From NCBI GenBank assembly GCA_947000775.1, contig CAMQGK010000327.1, positions 18,176,501 to 18,240,500 on the forward strand: a stretch of DNA of 64,000 nucleotides, written 5' to 3'. The position numbers and the translations under genes are program-made. The notes under the pieces are model-generated. The model was not told where the DNA came from and did not search any database. It saw nothing but the letters and a program-made list of their open reading frames with translations. Origin of the DNA: Pterois miles (lineage: Eukaryota; Chordata; Actinopteri; Perciformes; Scorpaenidae). Of this stretch, positions 32,151-45,969 are shown piece after piece; position 1 is the stretch's first letter, and each line of letters begins with the position of its first letter.

Positions 32151-35100
32151 TCTGACATGAATTAACCCATGATCTCATCTGTTTACAGCTAAAACTCAGC
32201 ACACAAAAAGTGGACACACAGATATTGCTATTTAATTTTTCTGTGTTATGAATTGAGAGGTCAGACGTGTATGATGAATCTCCCACAACCTTTCACATCT
32301 TAAACGCCAGTCTTCACTCAACATAGTAAATGTTGAAGTGTTTCCTCTGCACTGCAGCTATGAATACATTAGGCACACATGGGTGATTTTTGTGTTGATT
32401 TCTCAGCACTCAATAACACAGCTGATCAATGGGCCAGTCAGAAGGAGCTGGTGTGTTCCTTCAATACATTTTCTGTGAACTCAAACTTGAAACCCAGCCT
32501 GCTGCTTGTACAGTAATGTCTGCAACATGAATGACAAGAGTGGTTTCTCGATTGCATTTTAACTAACCACTGGAGACTGATTAATGTGTGGACCTGTATA
32601 TCTGATGCTGGGCTCAGCTGTCAAGTGCTCTCTTACATTTGGTCTTAAACAGAAAGTGAGAAGTGTTTTTACACTCTCTTAACATCTTGACAGATGTGGT
32701 GCGAAGATCGCTGGCCTTAAGGTTTTATAGCCACTCATCTTACAAACAGCTACACCTCAAAATGTCCACTGCTTTGTCTTTGCCCTTTTTTAACCTTGTC
32801 TCTGTGGTTTATGTCAAAATATTCAGTAAAAATAAGATTATAAAAAATCACAAGACTCTCAGGATGGGTGTCTGGTATTTATCATCCTTATAAACTGATT
32901 TCTAATGAAGGATGTTAATGACAATAGTGCAGAGACACCAATGAGGTAGAAGAGAAAATAAGCTAAATTTAAATTATTAAATCATCTACTGCATGTATTC
33001 GATTATCTGCAAACCTGGTCTGGACCAGATTCTTGAACCCTGAGGATGTTACTCTACTGCTCAGTTACACCATCTTTGTGTTTATATTGGGTCATGATCC
33101 GGTTCACACAGTTTTGAGTGTTCTAGTTATTTACAATGTCTGAACAGATTACTTAACTTTAACCACTTTTATACTCAGTATGTGAAGCCTACAGCCCTTC
33201 AGTCGACTGCAGACTGACTATCTTAGTAATGTGTGTATTATCAATACAATATTTATATAAATGAATGTACAAGTATGCATGTTTGTCTGACAGTGTATTT
33301 ACAAATGTAATTGAATGTGTTGGCAGCTATTTCTTTCCTCTAATATCTTAACTGGGAAATGTAAAATAAGAGTTTATTTCAAGTTTAATTGAAATGATAA
33401 ATGTCACTAGTGTGAAGAATAAAGTAGATTTGGAATTGAATTTTGTGGTTTGATACTGGATTATTTACGTATGTATGTATTGTATGTATGTATGCATATA
33501 GATAGATAGAGCTACAAATGTTTGGCCATAACTAAAGAATTCATATGCTAATTATGAAAATTTCACACAAACATCTACCAGGATAAAATGATGATATTTT
33601 TAACAGTCATGGATAAACTGCAACTTTACTGCTTGACAAAGGCATACTCTCATGAGGTGGTAATTTTAGTTCGGAGAGAAACAGGAAAGAGAGTAGAAGA
33701 TGACATACAGCAAATGATCCTGCCAGCGCCCATGTGGAAGACCTAAACACGGCTATCGGGTCGCCCAAAGACGTTCATTCTTTAACGTGACTTTGATTGT
33801 GTTGGTACACTGCTGGATGTTGTTGGTTTGTTTCTTAAAAGAGGAATAATTCAGTAGTTAAATGAGAAGATCAATAATACTCTGCTGATTGATTGGCAAG
33901 CTCACAGCGTCAGTGAGACTCCAGGAAGTCACTGCAACTCCCTGTAAACCCATAACTTGTCATTTTTACACTTCTGACATACGGTGTTCATTCATGAACT
34001 GGATTCTTATTTACAGCCAGGTTAGTTGTTTCCACCCATTTCCAGTCTTTATGCTAAGCCAAGCTAACGGTCTCTGAGCTGTAGCAACATTTAGAGACAT
34101 ATGTGAGTTGTATCGATCTTCTCATTATGCCAAAATAGCAAAAAACATATTCCCCCAAAATGTCAAACTGTTCCAGTCATGTTTATGACGCTCTCGTCAC
34201 CATGTCTCCCTTTACAGAGGAGTTCATGGGTCAACATGTAAAAAATAAATGTAATAGCTAAAAATGAGCTTCTTTTGTTAAATCCTCTTCGCACTAAAGA
34301 TTCCCATGTGGACACACTCCAACCTAAACACCACTTACAGTAAGGCTTAGTGATCTATAGGCTACATTTCTTCTCTGCTTTCCAATATTTAAGAGTTGAT
34401 TTTTACCCCCCTCTATGTGACAGCTTAGATTTTTGCCATCTGGTGAAGAAAGAGGAGTGTGGTAGTGTGCCTCAGAGAGAGAAATAAACTGGCTTAGAGA
34501 AGATAATAACTGTAGGAAATAGACTACAGTAGCCTCAGGTCTGTACAGAGAGTCATCTTGGTTGCTTTCTGCTCTTTGTGTGCCCTTTCTTTCCAATTTT
34601 GTTGTTTGACGTGTAATATTTTAAGGTGTTTTAAGGCATTTTTAAGTCCCAGCAATGAAACTTTGGATTTTTGCTACAATTTGCAGTGCAGTGTTTGATA
34701 AATATATAGAGTGTTATTACCCATTTCAAAATGAGAAAATAATTGTTAATAATGTGATTTAATAAAAACTTATGGAGCATTTTATGGGTCCAAACACGAT
34801 TTTTTTTCCATGTCCCACAACTGTGGTCTCAATGTTGAGATACATTAAACAAGTTAATTCAATTACAATATGTTATATATTATTTCAAACGGAATTGTTT
34901 AATAAATATGTTAAAATTATTTATTGGTTTACAAATCCTTTATCTGATTTCATCTATATTCACCTGTCCCACACTTCTGAATCCTTACCACGACACTGAA
35001 AAAATACCCCCCAAATTTTTTTAAAGCCAAATAAATAGTTAGCTAATAGCTAGTTTCTATGGAAACAGAAATTAGCAGGTGAGCATGTGGATGACAGGTT

Positions 35101-36505
35101 GAGCCACCCACACAGGTGACTCTCAAAATCAAGAAAAACAAGTTTAAGATCACCCTCTCTTCTCAAGTATTTACTGTGTGTCCTTACCATACAGCTTAGT
35201 AACTGTGTATTTTGAACTACATTTAAAAAATAACTCAATACTACAGTTGAATTCATGTATATTAGATGGTAACAATCCGACAAACTGTCAAAGGTAACAT
35301 GGCAGACCAAACATGTCCTTACCGCAGCAACTGTTGCAGTAAGGCCATTACACATTAGAACTGCAATATCTGTCATAAAACACATTATCATTACTGTTTA
35401 TCAGTTCTGAGCACTTTACATCTCAGGAGGTAAAATACAAAAAGGCAGCTTACATAATTTGAGGACATGATCAATAACTAATCAACTTGAATGTCAAAGA
35501 TGCAAAGCAAAAATTCAAAAGTTTGTCAAAAGAAGTACAGCAGTGTGAGGGATCTGCTGAGGGAAGCACTTCACTTTCAATCGTGATGATGCATTTAGCG
35601 CAGCCTGGTCGTCCTCTCTTGGTGGTTGTTTTGTGAGGCCATACGGACAGCAGGGAACAACATTAAACGCTTGGTAATATGATGTAGATCAGTGGAGGGT
35701 GTCACAGTGATTAATGACCTAAGCAAAACAGCAGCAAGGCAGCCAGGAGGAGCTTGATCATGCCATCCTGCAACGCTTTTACAAGGTCATGTGGTGCAAA
35801 ACTCATATTTAAAAACATTCGTTTTTTTTCTTTCCAAATTAGAGCTCTCAGCAAGCCTTGAAGAAGAATGGTCTAACGTGGTCCACGCAGGATATGAAAG
35901 CTGTGTTCCTGCTACAAGAGGTGTTAAAGTGGACACTCGTTCAACTTCTCTGGCTACACTTAGACAGGAAATACGAATTTGTTAATGTCGCCTAAAATTA
36001 TCAGATATTTCACAGCTCTTAACACAAGGTAGCCAGATAGGAAAACCTGCACCTCTCTGGTTTTGTACATAATTAGTCTAGGATATCATTTTCTTCTTCT
36101 CTTCATTACTATGTTACAGCTGATCTCACATGATATTTATTCTGGATGATTCCACCCAATGGGAAGGTTCAGGAGGAGCTCTATTGAAACAACATAATCC
36201 CACGTAGTAACAGTCCATAATGGATTCAGTTACATTTTTGATTTTTATTAAAAATATAACTGACTCCATCAATAATGATAAAGTTAAGTAGTTTACATGG
36301 AGTGTGAAGAGAAATACAAAGTGTTATCTCTAATCACTTAAAGGAAAATACCTTGTCCCCTCTTATTTCTTTAGTAGGTAAAATCAATTAAAACTTAATT
36401 TATTATTTGATTCTTTTACTAGCTCATTCCTTATTTTTACCCAGGTCTATTCTTAGGACTTGGCAAACATTTTGATCGTTTATCTACTGCCTTTTTTCCA
36501 TTAGC
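32151..36505. other. Intergenic, no gene seen
   Basis: AT-rich sequence between TPBG and UBE3D. I found neither exons nor RNA genes, and apart from a short microsatellite no clear repeats. Confidence 0.4.
33465..33510. repeat. (TATG)n/(GATA)n microsatellite
   Basis: GTATGTATGTATTGTATGTA followed by TGTATGCATATAGATAGATA, short and interrupted. Confidence 0.8.
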
Positions 36506-37627
36506 AACATTTCCCATTTTCCTCACCACATTTCCCATTTTCTTGATGTCCCTAGGCTCCTGTGTACCATGTGCATGTCATCCATATATACTGCAAACTG
36601 CTCACTGTGCAAACTCTTAAACACTAGCTGAAGCCGTTTTAAGCCAACAACAAAAATAAATCTCATCTTACACCAACAATAACAAGCTTAGCTAGCTATG
36701 TAACTTTTGAATTTAGTTTATTTGAGACCAAGAGAAAGAAGACATTAAATTACATTAATTTACAAAATGTTGAAGATAATGCAAGTTCAAAACTTTCCAT
36801 TGTGGTCCTTAAGTCCTTAGGTCCTTAAGTTCAAGTATACGATGTGTACTTTTATGAGCTAAAAAGCAGAGATGCTCTCAAGTCATTATTTGCGAGTCCA
36901 AGTCAAGTTTCAGGTCACTGTTAAAAAGTGGGCTGCCAGTATGTACAGGTATACTTGCAGGCTGAAAACGATTAAACTAGTAGACTACTGAGAGTATACT
37001 TTAAAGTGCATCTTCATAAGCTATAAAGTGAGCTCCAAGTATATGCAAGTATTCTTAGAGTATAAAAACTATTAACTACACTTTACACTTTAAAGTGTAC
37101 TTTCATAAACTAAAAAGTGGGCTACAATTATAAAACTAGCAAACTAGTATACTTATGCATAGTTGCAATACAAAATAAAGCTACTTGTTACTCAAAGTTT
37201 ACTATTCTTATACTTACAGTATACATAGTATACTTACTGTAGTATACTTTTATACACTAAAAAGTAGACCAATTTACTCCCAAAAAGTATTAATACTTGA
37301 ACTTCAAGTTTACTTCATAAAATAAACTTCATAATACTTTTTAATGAGGAAAGTGAGATATGTGCTTCAAGATGAAGATAATGTTATGAGGATAGCAGCG
37401 TACCATGGGTCTGTGAACTGCTGGTAGTTTACACCAGCTAGCTTTGTTTGTGGTAGCTTGTAGGCTAATATACAGTATGTGTTAGCAACGATTAGACATC
37501 AAAATGCCCTGCAGCATGTAGATGATAACATTACCTGCACTAGCTGGTGTAGTTAACTGATTGAAAGAGCAACCAGTCGTACAAATAAGGAAAACTCAGA
37601 AATGTGGTGAGGAATATGGGAAATGTT
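36506..37627. repeat. Region bounded by 27-bp inverted repeats
   Basis: AACATTTCCCATTTTCCTCA at 36506 is matched in reverse complement by the sequence at 37601-37627, with about 25 of 27 bases agreeing. The interior, about 36830-37345, holds divergent tandem copies of a motif like ACTTTCATAAACTAAAAAGT. Probably a non-autonomous DNA element. Confidence 0.55.
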
Positions 37628-40600
37628 ATACAGGACACAGATAAATCATTACTTGTGTACCAAGACCAAAAAATCTGAAAACTAAGGAGATAAAAAAATT
37701 AAATATAATCAATATTTATTTATTTATATTTTTATTTTTCCCCCATAATATACTGAATGTCAAAGAAAAAGTATAAAGCTTTATATTTACTCCTACACTC
37801 CATTTTAATTATTTATCTAAGAGCATTATTTTTTTATGTATGTACTTCAAATTGCTGGATAACCTTTTACAACCTGTTTTCCGGGCTCTATATCTTGTCT
37901 ATATCTTTCCATATGTGCGCATAATATCCAGGATCTCTCTCCTGGGAGCTTCTGTGAATGTGAAAATACTTACAGTCACATTTCTCCAGTTACAATCTCG
38001 GCCCCCAGTTGTCAACTACGTCGTTCCGCCCCTTTGAGCTCCATGTTGTCATTTTCTATTCTCTGTATGAAATGAGACGAGTCTCCATGCCAGCAAAGCA
38101 GTCTGGCAGCGGCTCTGGAGAATAATGAAATAGGCTTCAGATACAGTACAGGCTCAGACAGCCTCCCGACAGATGAAATGCAATATTCTTAAAGTGCTGT
38201 GTAACATGAGCTTCATATGTAGATATCAGATAGTACTTGACGATACCTCTGTTACCGTCCACAAGCCAACGCTTTGGGCAATTAGGATCTCTCCGGTTAC
38301 CCCTCTGTACATGAGCCAATCCCAGATGAGAAGGATAAAAACTCAATTAGCTTTTGTAAGGTGCTGCCCTCCCTACATACCAGTTCACGTGTTCCATATT
38401 TTCTTTGTAAGATCAAACACCAGGTTAAAACCTTTCTTACTGGGTCATTGTCACTTGGTATTTGGGGTTGGAAATCCACTTTCTCCTGATAAAACTAAAT
38501 TCTTGCAGTTCACTGGAGTATACAAAAAGTGCAGGTCAACAGGGATTAATCTGTCATGCTCGTACGCAAATCCCTTAAACAATGTGAAGATAAAAGCTCG
38601 ATCTGACAACTGGCCCCGTGGTTTAGGGGGTCCATGAGTGGGTAGCCAGAATGGGTGTCAGTTCAGAAACCACCGAGGGATGTGGTGAAGTTATTGCATA
38701 TTAAGACAAAATGGGTCATTTCTCTTGATATATTCTCCCTCCTTATACATTTTCCCTCAACTTCTATTTTCTTTTGTCTTCCCTCAGAGACACCATTTGT
38801 CAAAGACTCATTTATTTCAAATGAATCCAAGCAGCGATGTCTCAAGGGCATTGTTAGCTACTCCACACATATCTCTTTGATTTGCAGGATAATCATTATG
38901 TAAATTACAGAAATGAGGTGAGCTCTGTGTTAATGTTCATTTCTACTTTATTCCAGCAAGGTGTCTCTTAGTGCGCCCCTCCGGTGTGACCCGCTTCATC
39001 AGCAGCCATCTGATAGTCATCTAATGGCTGTCTCAAAAGCCATTTTGCATTTTGGCCTTTGTATTAGCATGAAGCTACAAAGTGCTGCTTGGTTACTAAT
39101 GTGTGTTTAAGCCAAGTACTTTTCTCCCAATCTTGTCTTCCCATAATCATCAATCATTGCATTTTTCATTGTCACATAATTGAGTCTTTTAGAAATCAGG
39201 ATGTATTTGTATATATATAAATGTTAACACAGTTTGGGTTTGTGGCGGTGCAACATGGCGGACTCTGTAACCTGACTGAATATATAAAACGTGTTATGTG
39301 TATTATGTGTATGTATAATAACGTAATGCTAGTGTTTCAATACTTGTTCAGTTCTGGTTGTTAGGAAATGTGCTTTATAAATAAACTTTTTGAAAACTGC
39401 AGATTGCAAGCTAATTTACCTTCAAGGACATCAGGTAAATGCCAACTTTAATTAGTGAGGGAGAGACTGAGACTATAAAGGGGTGTGTGTGTGTTTTTGT
39501 GTGTGTGTGTGAGTGAGGGTATACAAAGTCAATCAGACAGCTGCTGTGGAAAAATGAAACACTTCCTCCTCATTGTACCCATTAAGAGAGTTTCTAACAT
39601 CCTCAGCTCATCAGCAGTGATCCTGAACAGCGCAGGGTTGCAGGGAGGCCAAGGCCACAGGCAATAATACTGTGGTACACTGATGTTACAAAGAGGAGTG
39701 TAAAATGTTAATGACGACAGATCGGCTGTGCATGCACACGCGCTGTAATCACATCATCGTCCCTACTGGCCAGTAAGTCACCCTCTCTCAGTAGGGACCT
39801 CACCACCAGCGTCGACGAGGTGTGTACATACTGCGCCCCATAAGCATCACGACCTCGTGACACAAAAATAACAACATTAGTGACATAAGCCCAGGCTTCA
39901 TGGCCTGCTGCACTCTTACGCAGCAGCTCTGTACTGTGATGATGGAGCTGTTCAAGTGATAAAGGAGCTATGGGATAACAAGAAGAGATGGAGGAAGATC
40001 AGAAGAGAGAGGCTGCTGTAACAACATCCTCTGCTTGAGATGCTGACAGCCCCGAGAGGCATCATTTAGTGGTATGAAAACAACAGAGCTGAGCAGCTCA
40101 CAGACAAAAGATACACATTACGCTTGATTTCAGCTCGCTCCTCTGAAAGGCTTTGTAGAATTAAACTCCAGAATAACTGATTAAATGTGCAACTTACTTT
40201 TATTCACAAAAATAAACAAAATTGAAAAGCGCAGAGCGCTTGTGAGGTTTGTTGACCAGCAGCCACTGTGGCTCCAGCTGGCAATGATTAGATTACTGTT
40301 TATTTTAAAATGTATCATAAAAGATGCACAATAAAGTTTACTGAAAACATAATTTATCTATTTTTATCTATATTTATTTAAGATTAGTTAACCATATCCA
40401 CCATAACCTACTGGTCAAACTAGACCAAGTAAGGCTGTAAACCCCTGAATGTAGTGAATTGAACAAGGGAGCATTTTAATGCTTGTAAATTAAACTTTCC
40501 TTTTGTAAGAGAAAGAATATGTGATTATGTCTTTCAAACATGCTATAGTGCTGCTTTAACAGTTTAGTTTATGCAACACTGGTTATTGTTAAGCAACTAA

Positions 40601-40640
40601 AATGACGGCTCTTTGTGACTATCAAAACATACTATATATA
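37628..40640. other. Intergenic, no gene seen
   Basis: Low-repeat sequence; open frames such as the one at 38173-38637 show no family resemblance. Confidence 0.4.
39482..39515. repeat. (GT)n-rich microsatellite
   Basis: A short tract of GT dinucleotides with interruptions. Confidence 0.8.
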
Positions 40641-41260
40641 CTTGGCTGTCAAAGTTAACATGATAAAAACACCTTAACGCAAATTTGATTTAATATTTAA
40701 ATACATTAAAGCAACTGATTTGGTTTTGACGAGGAAAACCTTTTTTTTTTTTTTTTTAAATTAAAGGGGTCCCTTGACCTCTGACCTCAAGATATGTGAA
40801 TGTAAATGGGTTCTATGGTACCAACAAGTCTCCCCTTTACAGACATGCCCATTTATGATAATCACATGCAGTTTGGATCAAGTCATAGTCAAGTCAGCAC
40901 ACAGACACACTGACAGCTGTTGTTGCCTGTTGGGATTGAATTTGCTATGTTATGATTTGAGTATATTTTTTATGCTAAATGCAGTACCTCTGGACAATAT
41001 TTGTCAATTTTTGTGTTGTTAACTTATTTCCAAGAAAAAATATATACATACATTTGCATGAAGCAGCATATTTTCCCGCTCCCATGTTGAGGGTATTAAA
41101 TACTTGTCCATCCCTCCATCTTCAACCGCTTATCCCATTAGGGGTCGCGGGGGGCTGGATCCCAGCTGGCATTGGGCGAAGGCGGGGTTCACCCTGGACA
41201 GGTCACCAGTCAATCATGCAATTAATTGCGGTTAAATATTTAAATCTATTGACAGCTCTA
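40641..41260 (+). mobile_element. hAT-like element, copy 7, with a SINE piece inserted
   Basis: Begins TTGGCTGTCAAAGTTAACAT and ends AATCTATTGACAGCTCTA, complementary termini, with the family core between. A poly-T run is at about 40741-40758 and a SINE fragment sits at 41106-41217, near the right end. Confidence 0.75.
41106..41217 (-). mobile_element. 5'-truncated SINE-like fragment inside hAT-like copy 7
   Basis: On the minus strand it reads GGTGAACCCCGCCTTCGCCC ... GGGATCCAGCCCC and ends GAAGATGGAGGGATGG. It is inserted at a different host position from that in copy 6. Confidence 0.65.
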
Positions 41261-41424
41261 ATATATATAATATATGTACATAATTCCTTAATATTTTTTT
41301 TGTTTTTCATTACAGGGAAGGGGAATGGGGATGTGTTTCAATGTAATTATTATTTATTTATTAGATTTATTATTATGTATTTAGTTTAATAAATATATGA
41401 TAATCACGATGATGATGATCATTA

Positions 41425-41471
<47 letters not shown>

Positions 41472-41479
41472 AATAATTA
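41425..41479. repeat. (TAA)n microsatellite
   Basis: An AATAATAAT tract with minor changes. Confidence 0.9.
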
Positions 41480-42670
41480 AATACTTATTATTAAAATATC
41501 ATTATTGTTTTTGTCTACTTGTGTACCTGGTTTAAGTATGTCTGCCTTGTTTTATTATATTTTTATGTATGCAAAGCCACTATAAATAAAATGTTTATAA
41601 AAGGGGCGAGTAACGTTATCAACTCAGGCCCAGACTCGCTGGAGATATAACCGACTCATTCTTGGTTAAAGGGTTGCTCCAACAATTTAGTTCTGTATTT
41701 AGTTAATACCTGAACTTTATGGAAAAGTTCAGGGATGACAGGTTAAAAAGAATGGTAAAAAATTGTTCAACAAAGGACAGGATATCTTGACTTTTGGTCC
41801 CTAGAATGGTTTAAGCTCCCAAAGGCTATATTTACCAGCTTCTTATGGTTAGTGTAGCATAGCAACAATTGTCCCACTCTAGTGCTAAAGCCGGCAGTAC
41901 TACCAAGGAATGTATATTGCCAAGAAGTAAAGTCAATTTTTTGTTCTATTGCAACATCAATGTCCAGGACTGAAAGCGACTATTGGACAGCAGTCAGCCT
42001 ACAAAGTGCCATACAAGAGTGAAACAAAATTATCTCTCATCTATTGTCATATTCTACCTAAATGGCCTGCGCTGAACAATAACAGAGTTTCATTTCTTTT
42101 TCTTTGCTTCTATTCTCTTTGATACTACAACAAGTGAAAGGGACATTGAACATTTTAGATCATTCCAGCTGCACCATAACAACTCTGATGGCATCATCTT
42201 GATTATAGAGCCACACAGGACATGATGCATCTGTTTGAATGGTACCTCACGTCACTAGTAAAATGAGCAACAGAGCTTACTTGTGCAAAAGCCACAGTAC
42301 GGTACTGCTATGAGTGACAGTTAAAACTAATGTATGGTAATTACAAAGACATCCCTGGTTAAAAAATGTCCCTGTTAACTCCTGCAGATAATAACATGCA
42401 CTGCAATTAAAGCAGAAAAAAACCCTGCCTGTCTCTCCCTCCCTCTTTCCTCTGCAAAAATTACATTAAAGCTTCATATCGTGGCCATGATTCATTCTCC
42501 ACATACAGCACAGAGCAACACATGTAGCTTTCAGCAAATTGAAGTAAATCATTTCTTAACTTTGTTACAGAAGCTATTAAGGTCGACACAATGCGTCCCC
42601 AGATCCGCAACCAGAAGCATCGTGAGGACTGACTGTCATAGATGAGAAGGAGTGAACAGGCTACAAGCAG

Positions 42671-42673
<3 letters not shown>

Positions 42674-42727
<54 letters not shown>
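42674..42727. repeat. (AT)n microsatellite
   Basis: A pure AT tract of about 54 bp. An apparent Tyr-Ile frame through it is not a gene. Confidence 0.97.
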
Positions 42728-42729
<2 letters not shown>

Positions 42730-42804
42730 TATAGTACTTGCCTACCTGGTATAAGTTTGCTGTGTCTGCATTGTTTTATTACACAGTATATGCAAAACCA
42801 TGAC

Positions 42805-43012
42805 ACCATGACAGTTTTTCCTCACCAAAATTTACCATAAGTTTGGTATTTTTTTGGCATTATTTAACCTCCCTCATGACGAGCTAGGTGCAGTTTTAAA
42901 ACTGAGGCCGCTACAACCTCTGAAAGATTGTTTGCATTAATGCGTTAAAGAAATTAGTGCCGTTAAAATGACGTTAACGCTCTATTATTGCGTTAAGTTT
43001 GACAGCCCTAGT
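42805..43012 (-). mobile_element. hAT-like element, copy 8 (terminal fragment)
   Basis: Ends TAAGTTTGACAGCCCTAG, with ATGCGTTAAAGAAATTAGTG and CTGAAAGATTG family phrases. The other end is truncated. Confidence 0.65.
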
Positions 43013-44359
43013 TTTAACACGGAAATAGCACAGCCTTGTTTCTAAACTTTTGGTAAAATAACACAGAAACCATGCAAAAAAAATGTAGGATTACTTGAAG
43101 GAGGTGAAATTGGAATTTTCTTGTGTGATGGCTGAAAATGTCTGTATCCAACCATTAATAAACACCCCTAATGGCTTCTAGCTGTTTCATTAGTTTTGGG
43201 TTGATTTTCCTAAGTTTAAAAATATCTATCACGATGCTCCCAACACCCCAGAACAATTAAGGTGAGTAATATGCAAAGAAGAGAAGGAAATGCATGTAAA
43301 GAAAAACTATTATGGTCATTTTTTTCCTCTCTGTAGCTGAGGAGGACATTATAGCAGAAAAGGAAAGGGGCACTTTGACAAGAAAGTAGATGAGATGATC
43401 CTCTCATCTTGTCAAAACGTCCTCCCTTCCACCTGTCGGCTCTGTGGGATAGCAGGAGGTTTTGTTCTGTCTCAGCGACAAACCCTCTACTGAATAAAGG
43501 CTTCTGTCTAATAGAACAAGCTGCCTAGGAGACCTGAGTGTGGAGGGAACTATAATTTACGAGCAGCTCCAGCAAATGGGACACCTCAAAACAGTAATGC
43601 CGCAGAGACTCACAATGTGCACAGTCCTGGAACCATTCAGAAAACTGGACTCAGTCTCATCATGATGAGTCCCTTCTAAAGATAGATTCATGGAAATATA
43701 CTGGAATGGACAAAAGGCCTCTCTTTGGCAAGAGGCAATGGGTAACACAGAAACTGGCACGCATGCACACACAGAAACCGTGGACACCGTTCCTGGTTGG
43801 CCAGTGGGGATATGTCTCTGCCTATTATTCGCTTTAGTTCCAGGTTTCCATTTTTCTTGTGTTTATCATGAGAAGGATGAGTTGCTGCAGGGTTCTTGGG
43901 GTCAGGTCCGCTACACAAACAGAAGGCCTCTTTATCCCGGGGCTACAATCAGCTGAAACTCCTGGAGAAAAAGAGGGGGAGGACAGGAGAGAAATGTGCT
44001 GAGCAATTTTGTGCCCTAGTCATTCATTCTCTCTCTGGCTACAGTTTTTCTTGTGATCTAGAAATGCTGGAAAGATGGGCGCTCTAATTTTATCCACTGT
44101 TTTTTTACAACTGGGGAAAAAAAAATAACTGTCAATGTATTGTCACTGCTTGCGGCGTGACTCTATGGATGGCAGTGGTCTGTTGGTATAGACAGAACTA
44201 TCTGAAAAATACAAACTGAATTGTCATTAAAATTTGCACATATTTTAATGCCCCCATCAGGATTAGCTTTAATAACTGTGGTGTAAAATTAATTAAATGC
44301 AAGAGTCTTACTGTGTGTTCATGGTCTACATCCATCTTTATATACAGTCTACTTACAAA

Positions 44360-45640
44360 TAGTTTCTATATGTAGATGGATGACGTGACAGCTCCCCAAA
44401 AGTGAAGCCAATCATCTTGATTGCCCCCTGGTGGCTGGCTGCAGTATACGTAATAAAGCCCGTCCCTCCATCTCCATGTTAGCAGATGGGACATGAGCCA
44501 AACTAAAAAGTCAATGTACATATTAAATACATCCATCCATCCATCTTCAACTGCTTGCGGGGGGGCTGGAGCCGATCCCAGCTGGCATTGGGGGAAGGCG
44601 GGGTACACCCTGGACAGGTCACACATAGAGACAACATATAGACAGACAACATATAGACAGACAACCATGCTCATGCTCACATCCACACCTACGGGCCATT
44701 TAGAGTAATCAATTAACCTAAACAGCACGCCTTTGGACTGTGGGAGGAAGCCGGAGAACCCAAAGAAAACCCACGCAAACACAGGGAGAACATGCAAACT
44801 CCACACAGAAGAGGCCCAAGCCAGATTTGAACCTGTGACCCTCTCAAATACATTTTTCCTAAATATGGTTAGACAATCACAGTCAGTTCTTATGGTCAAG
44901 CACTTGTTTTTTTGATGAGTTTGGTTTTAATGAGATACTCTGTGCTGTAAAAAGGGGAGTGAGATGTAATGTTTGACAGCTGCTCTGAGTGAAGTAGTCG
45001 CAGTAGTCGCAGAGGAGATGTAACTTTAACTTTCCATAACCACCACAAGTCTGTTTAATAGAACATGTGTCAATTATTTGATCATAAATTATATGCTATG
45101 GTTAGTTGTTATGTCTTTCTAGCCAAACAGCTGTTGTGATGCTAACATAGCAGGTAGGTGACTCACGCTAACAAGCTGCGGCCATGCTCAGCTCATGGTT
45201 AGCAGGTGTGTGAGCTGGACCTCGACACCAAGGCTCCAGCCCCCCAATCACTACTGCGCAGATTGTTGACATAAAAATCTCAAGATGGCAGCTCCCATAT
45301 CTGGGATATTAGGCTTCACTTTTGTACAGTGGGAGGAAGAGGAGACACAACGTCCATCTAGACCAAACCCCCAGGAAGAGCGCCAGTTGTTGATTCCGAT
45401 GTTCATAGTGGCCAAACGGTGGTACTGCAACCTTTGTGTCCGTTGCACATTGACATTGGGCCCAAAAAGACTTTTCCTCATTGACTTACATTGAGAAAGA
45501 GATGTCTGTAAGTCAGAGGATATTTTTTTTTTTAAGTTAACCAACTCCCCAGTATGAACAATCTAATAGCCCTCATTTAAATCATTAGGTCCTAAAAGTT
45601 GTAAAACGCACTAATAGCCGAATCCAGACTTATTTCCTTC
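44360..45640. repeat. Dispersed repeat interrupted by a SINE
   Basis: The left part (GATGACGTGACAGCTCCCCA, TTGCCCCCTGGTGGCTGGCT) precedes the SINE at 44533-44845. The right part (AGTGGCCAAAC, AAGAGATGTCTGT, TAAATCATTAGGTC) is shared with 57390-57660. Whether it is one element is not certain. Confidence 0.45.
44533..44845 (-). mobile_element. SINE-like insertion, 5'-truncated, with an 8-bp target duplication
   Basis: On the minus strand it keeps the box-B-like GGTTCAAATCTGG near its start and ends with GAAGATGGATGG(ATGG)n. It is flanked by AAATACAT at 44525-44532 and 44846-44853. The tRNA-like head seen at 29.1 kb is missing. Confidence 0.75.
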
Positions 45641-45969
45641 CCTTGTTTATGTTGCTGGAGGCCGAGACTATAACAGTGCAAGCCATTATGCTGGGACCCC
45701 ATGCCTGTTATGTAACCGAACGGACGCTACCGCACACTTGGGACATGTGTAGTAGGGCCCAATAAGACTTGGAAGATCCCTGATGATGCCACTCAGCAGC
45801 TTTCACAGGAATGAACTGGGCCCCGCCTCCAACGCTGTATCCAGTTCCCTTAATACATCCACGATCTATACATGCAGTCCATAGTTCAGACAGAACGCAA
45901 GGCAAATTCTAGAGGTAGCATGATTGCATACAAAGTCAATGGAAATATGGAAGTGGGCACAAGTTTGCC

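Noticed and set aside
35980..36045. Possible UBE3D exon starting VQVFLSGYL
   Set aside because: No pyrimidine tract before the AG, the reading continues without family resemblance, and the ending does not match.
38173..38637. A 154-codon plus-strand open frame in the intergenic region
   Set aside because: No recognised motif, no splice or promoter context and no composition bias; chance frame.
44366..44899. A 177-codon minus-strand open frame
   Set aside because: It runs straight through a SINE-like insertion and its target duplications; the same SINE gives a similar frame at 28652-28951.
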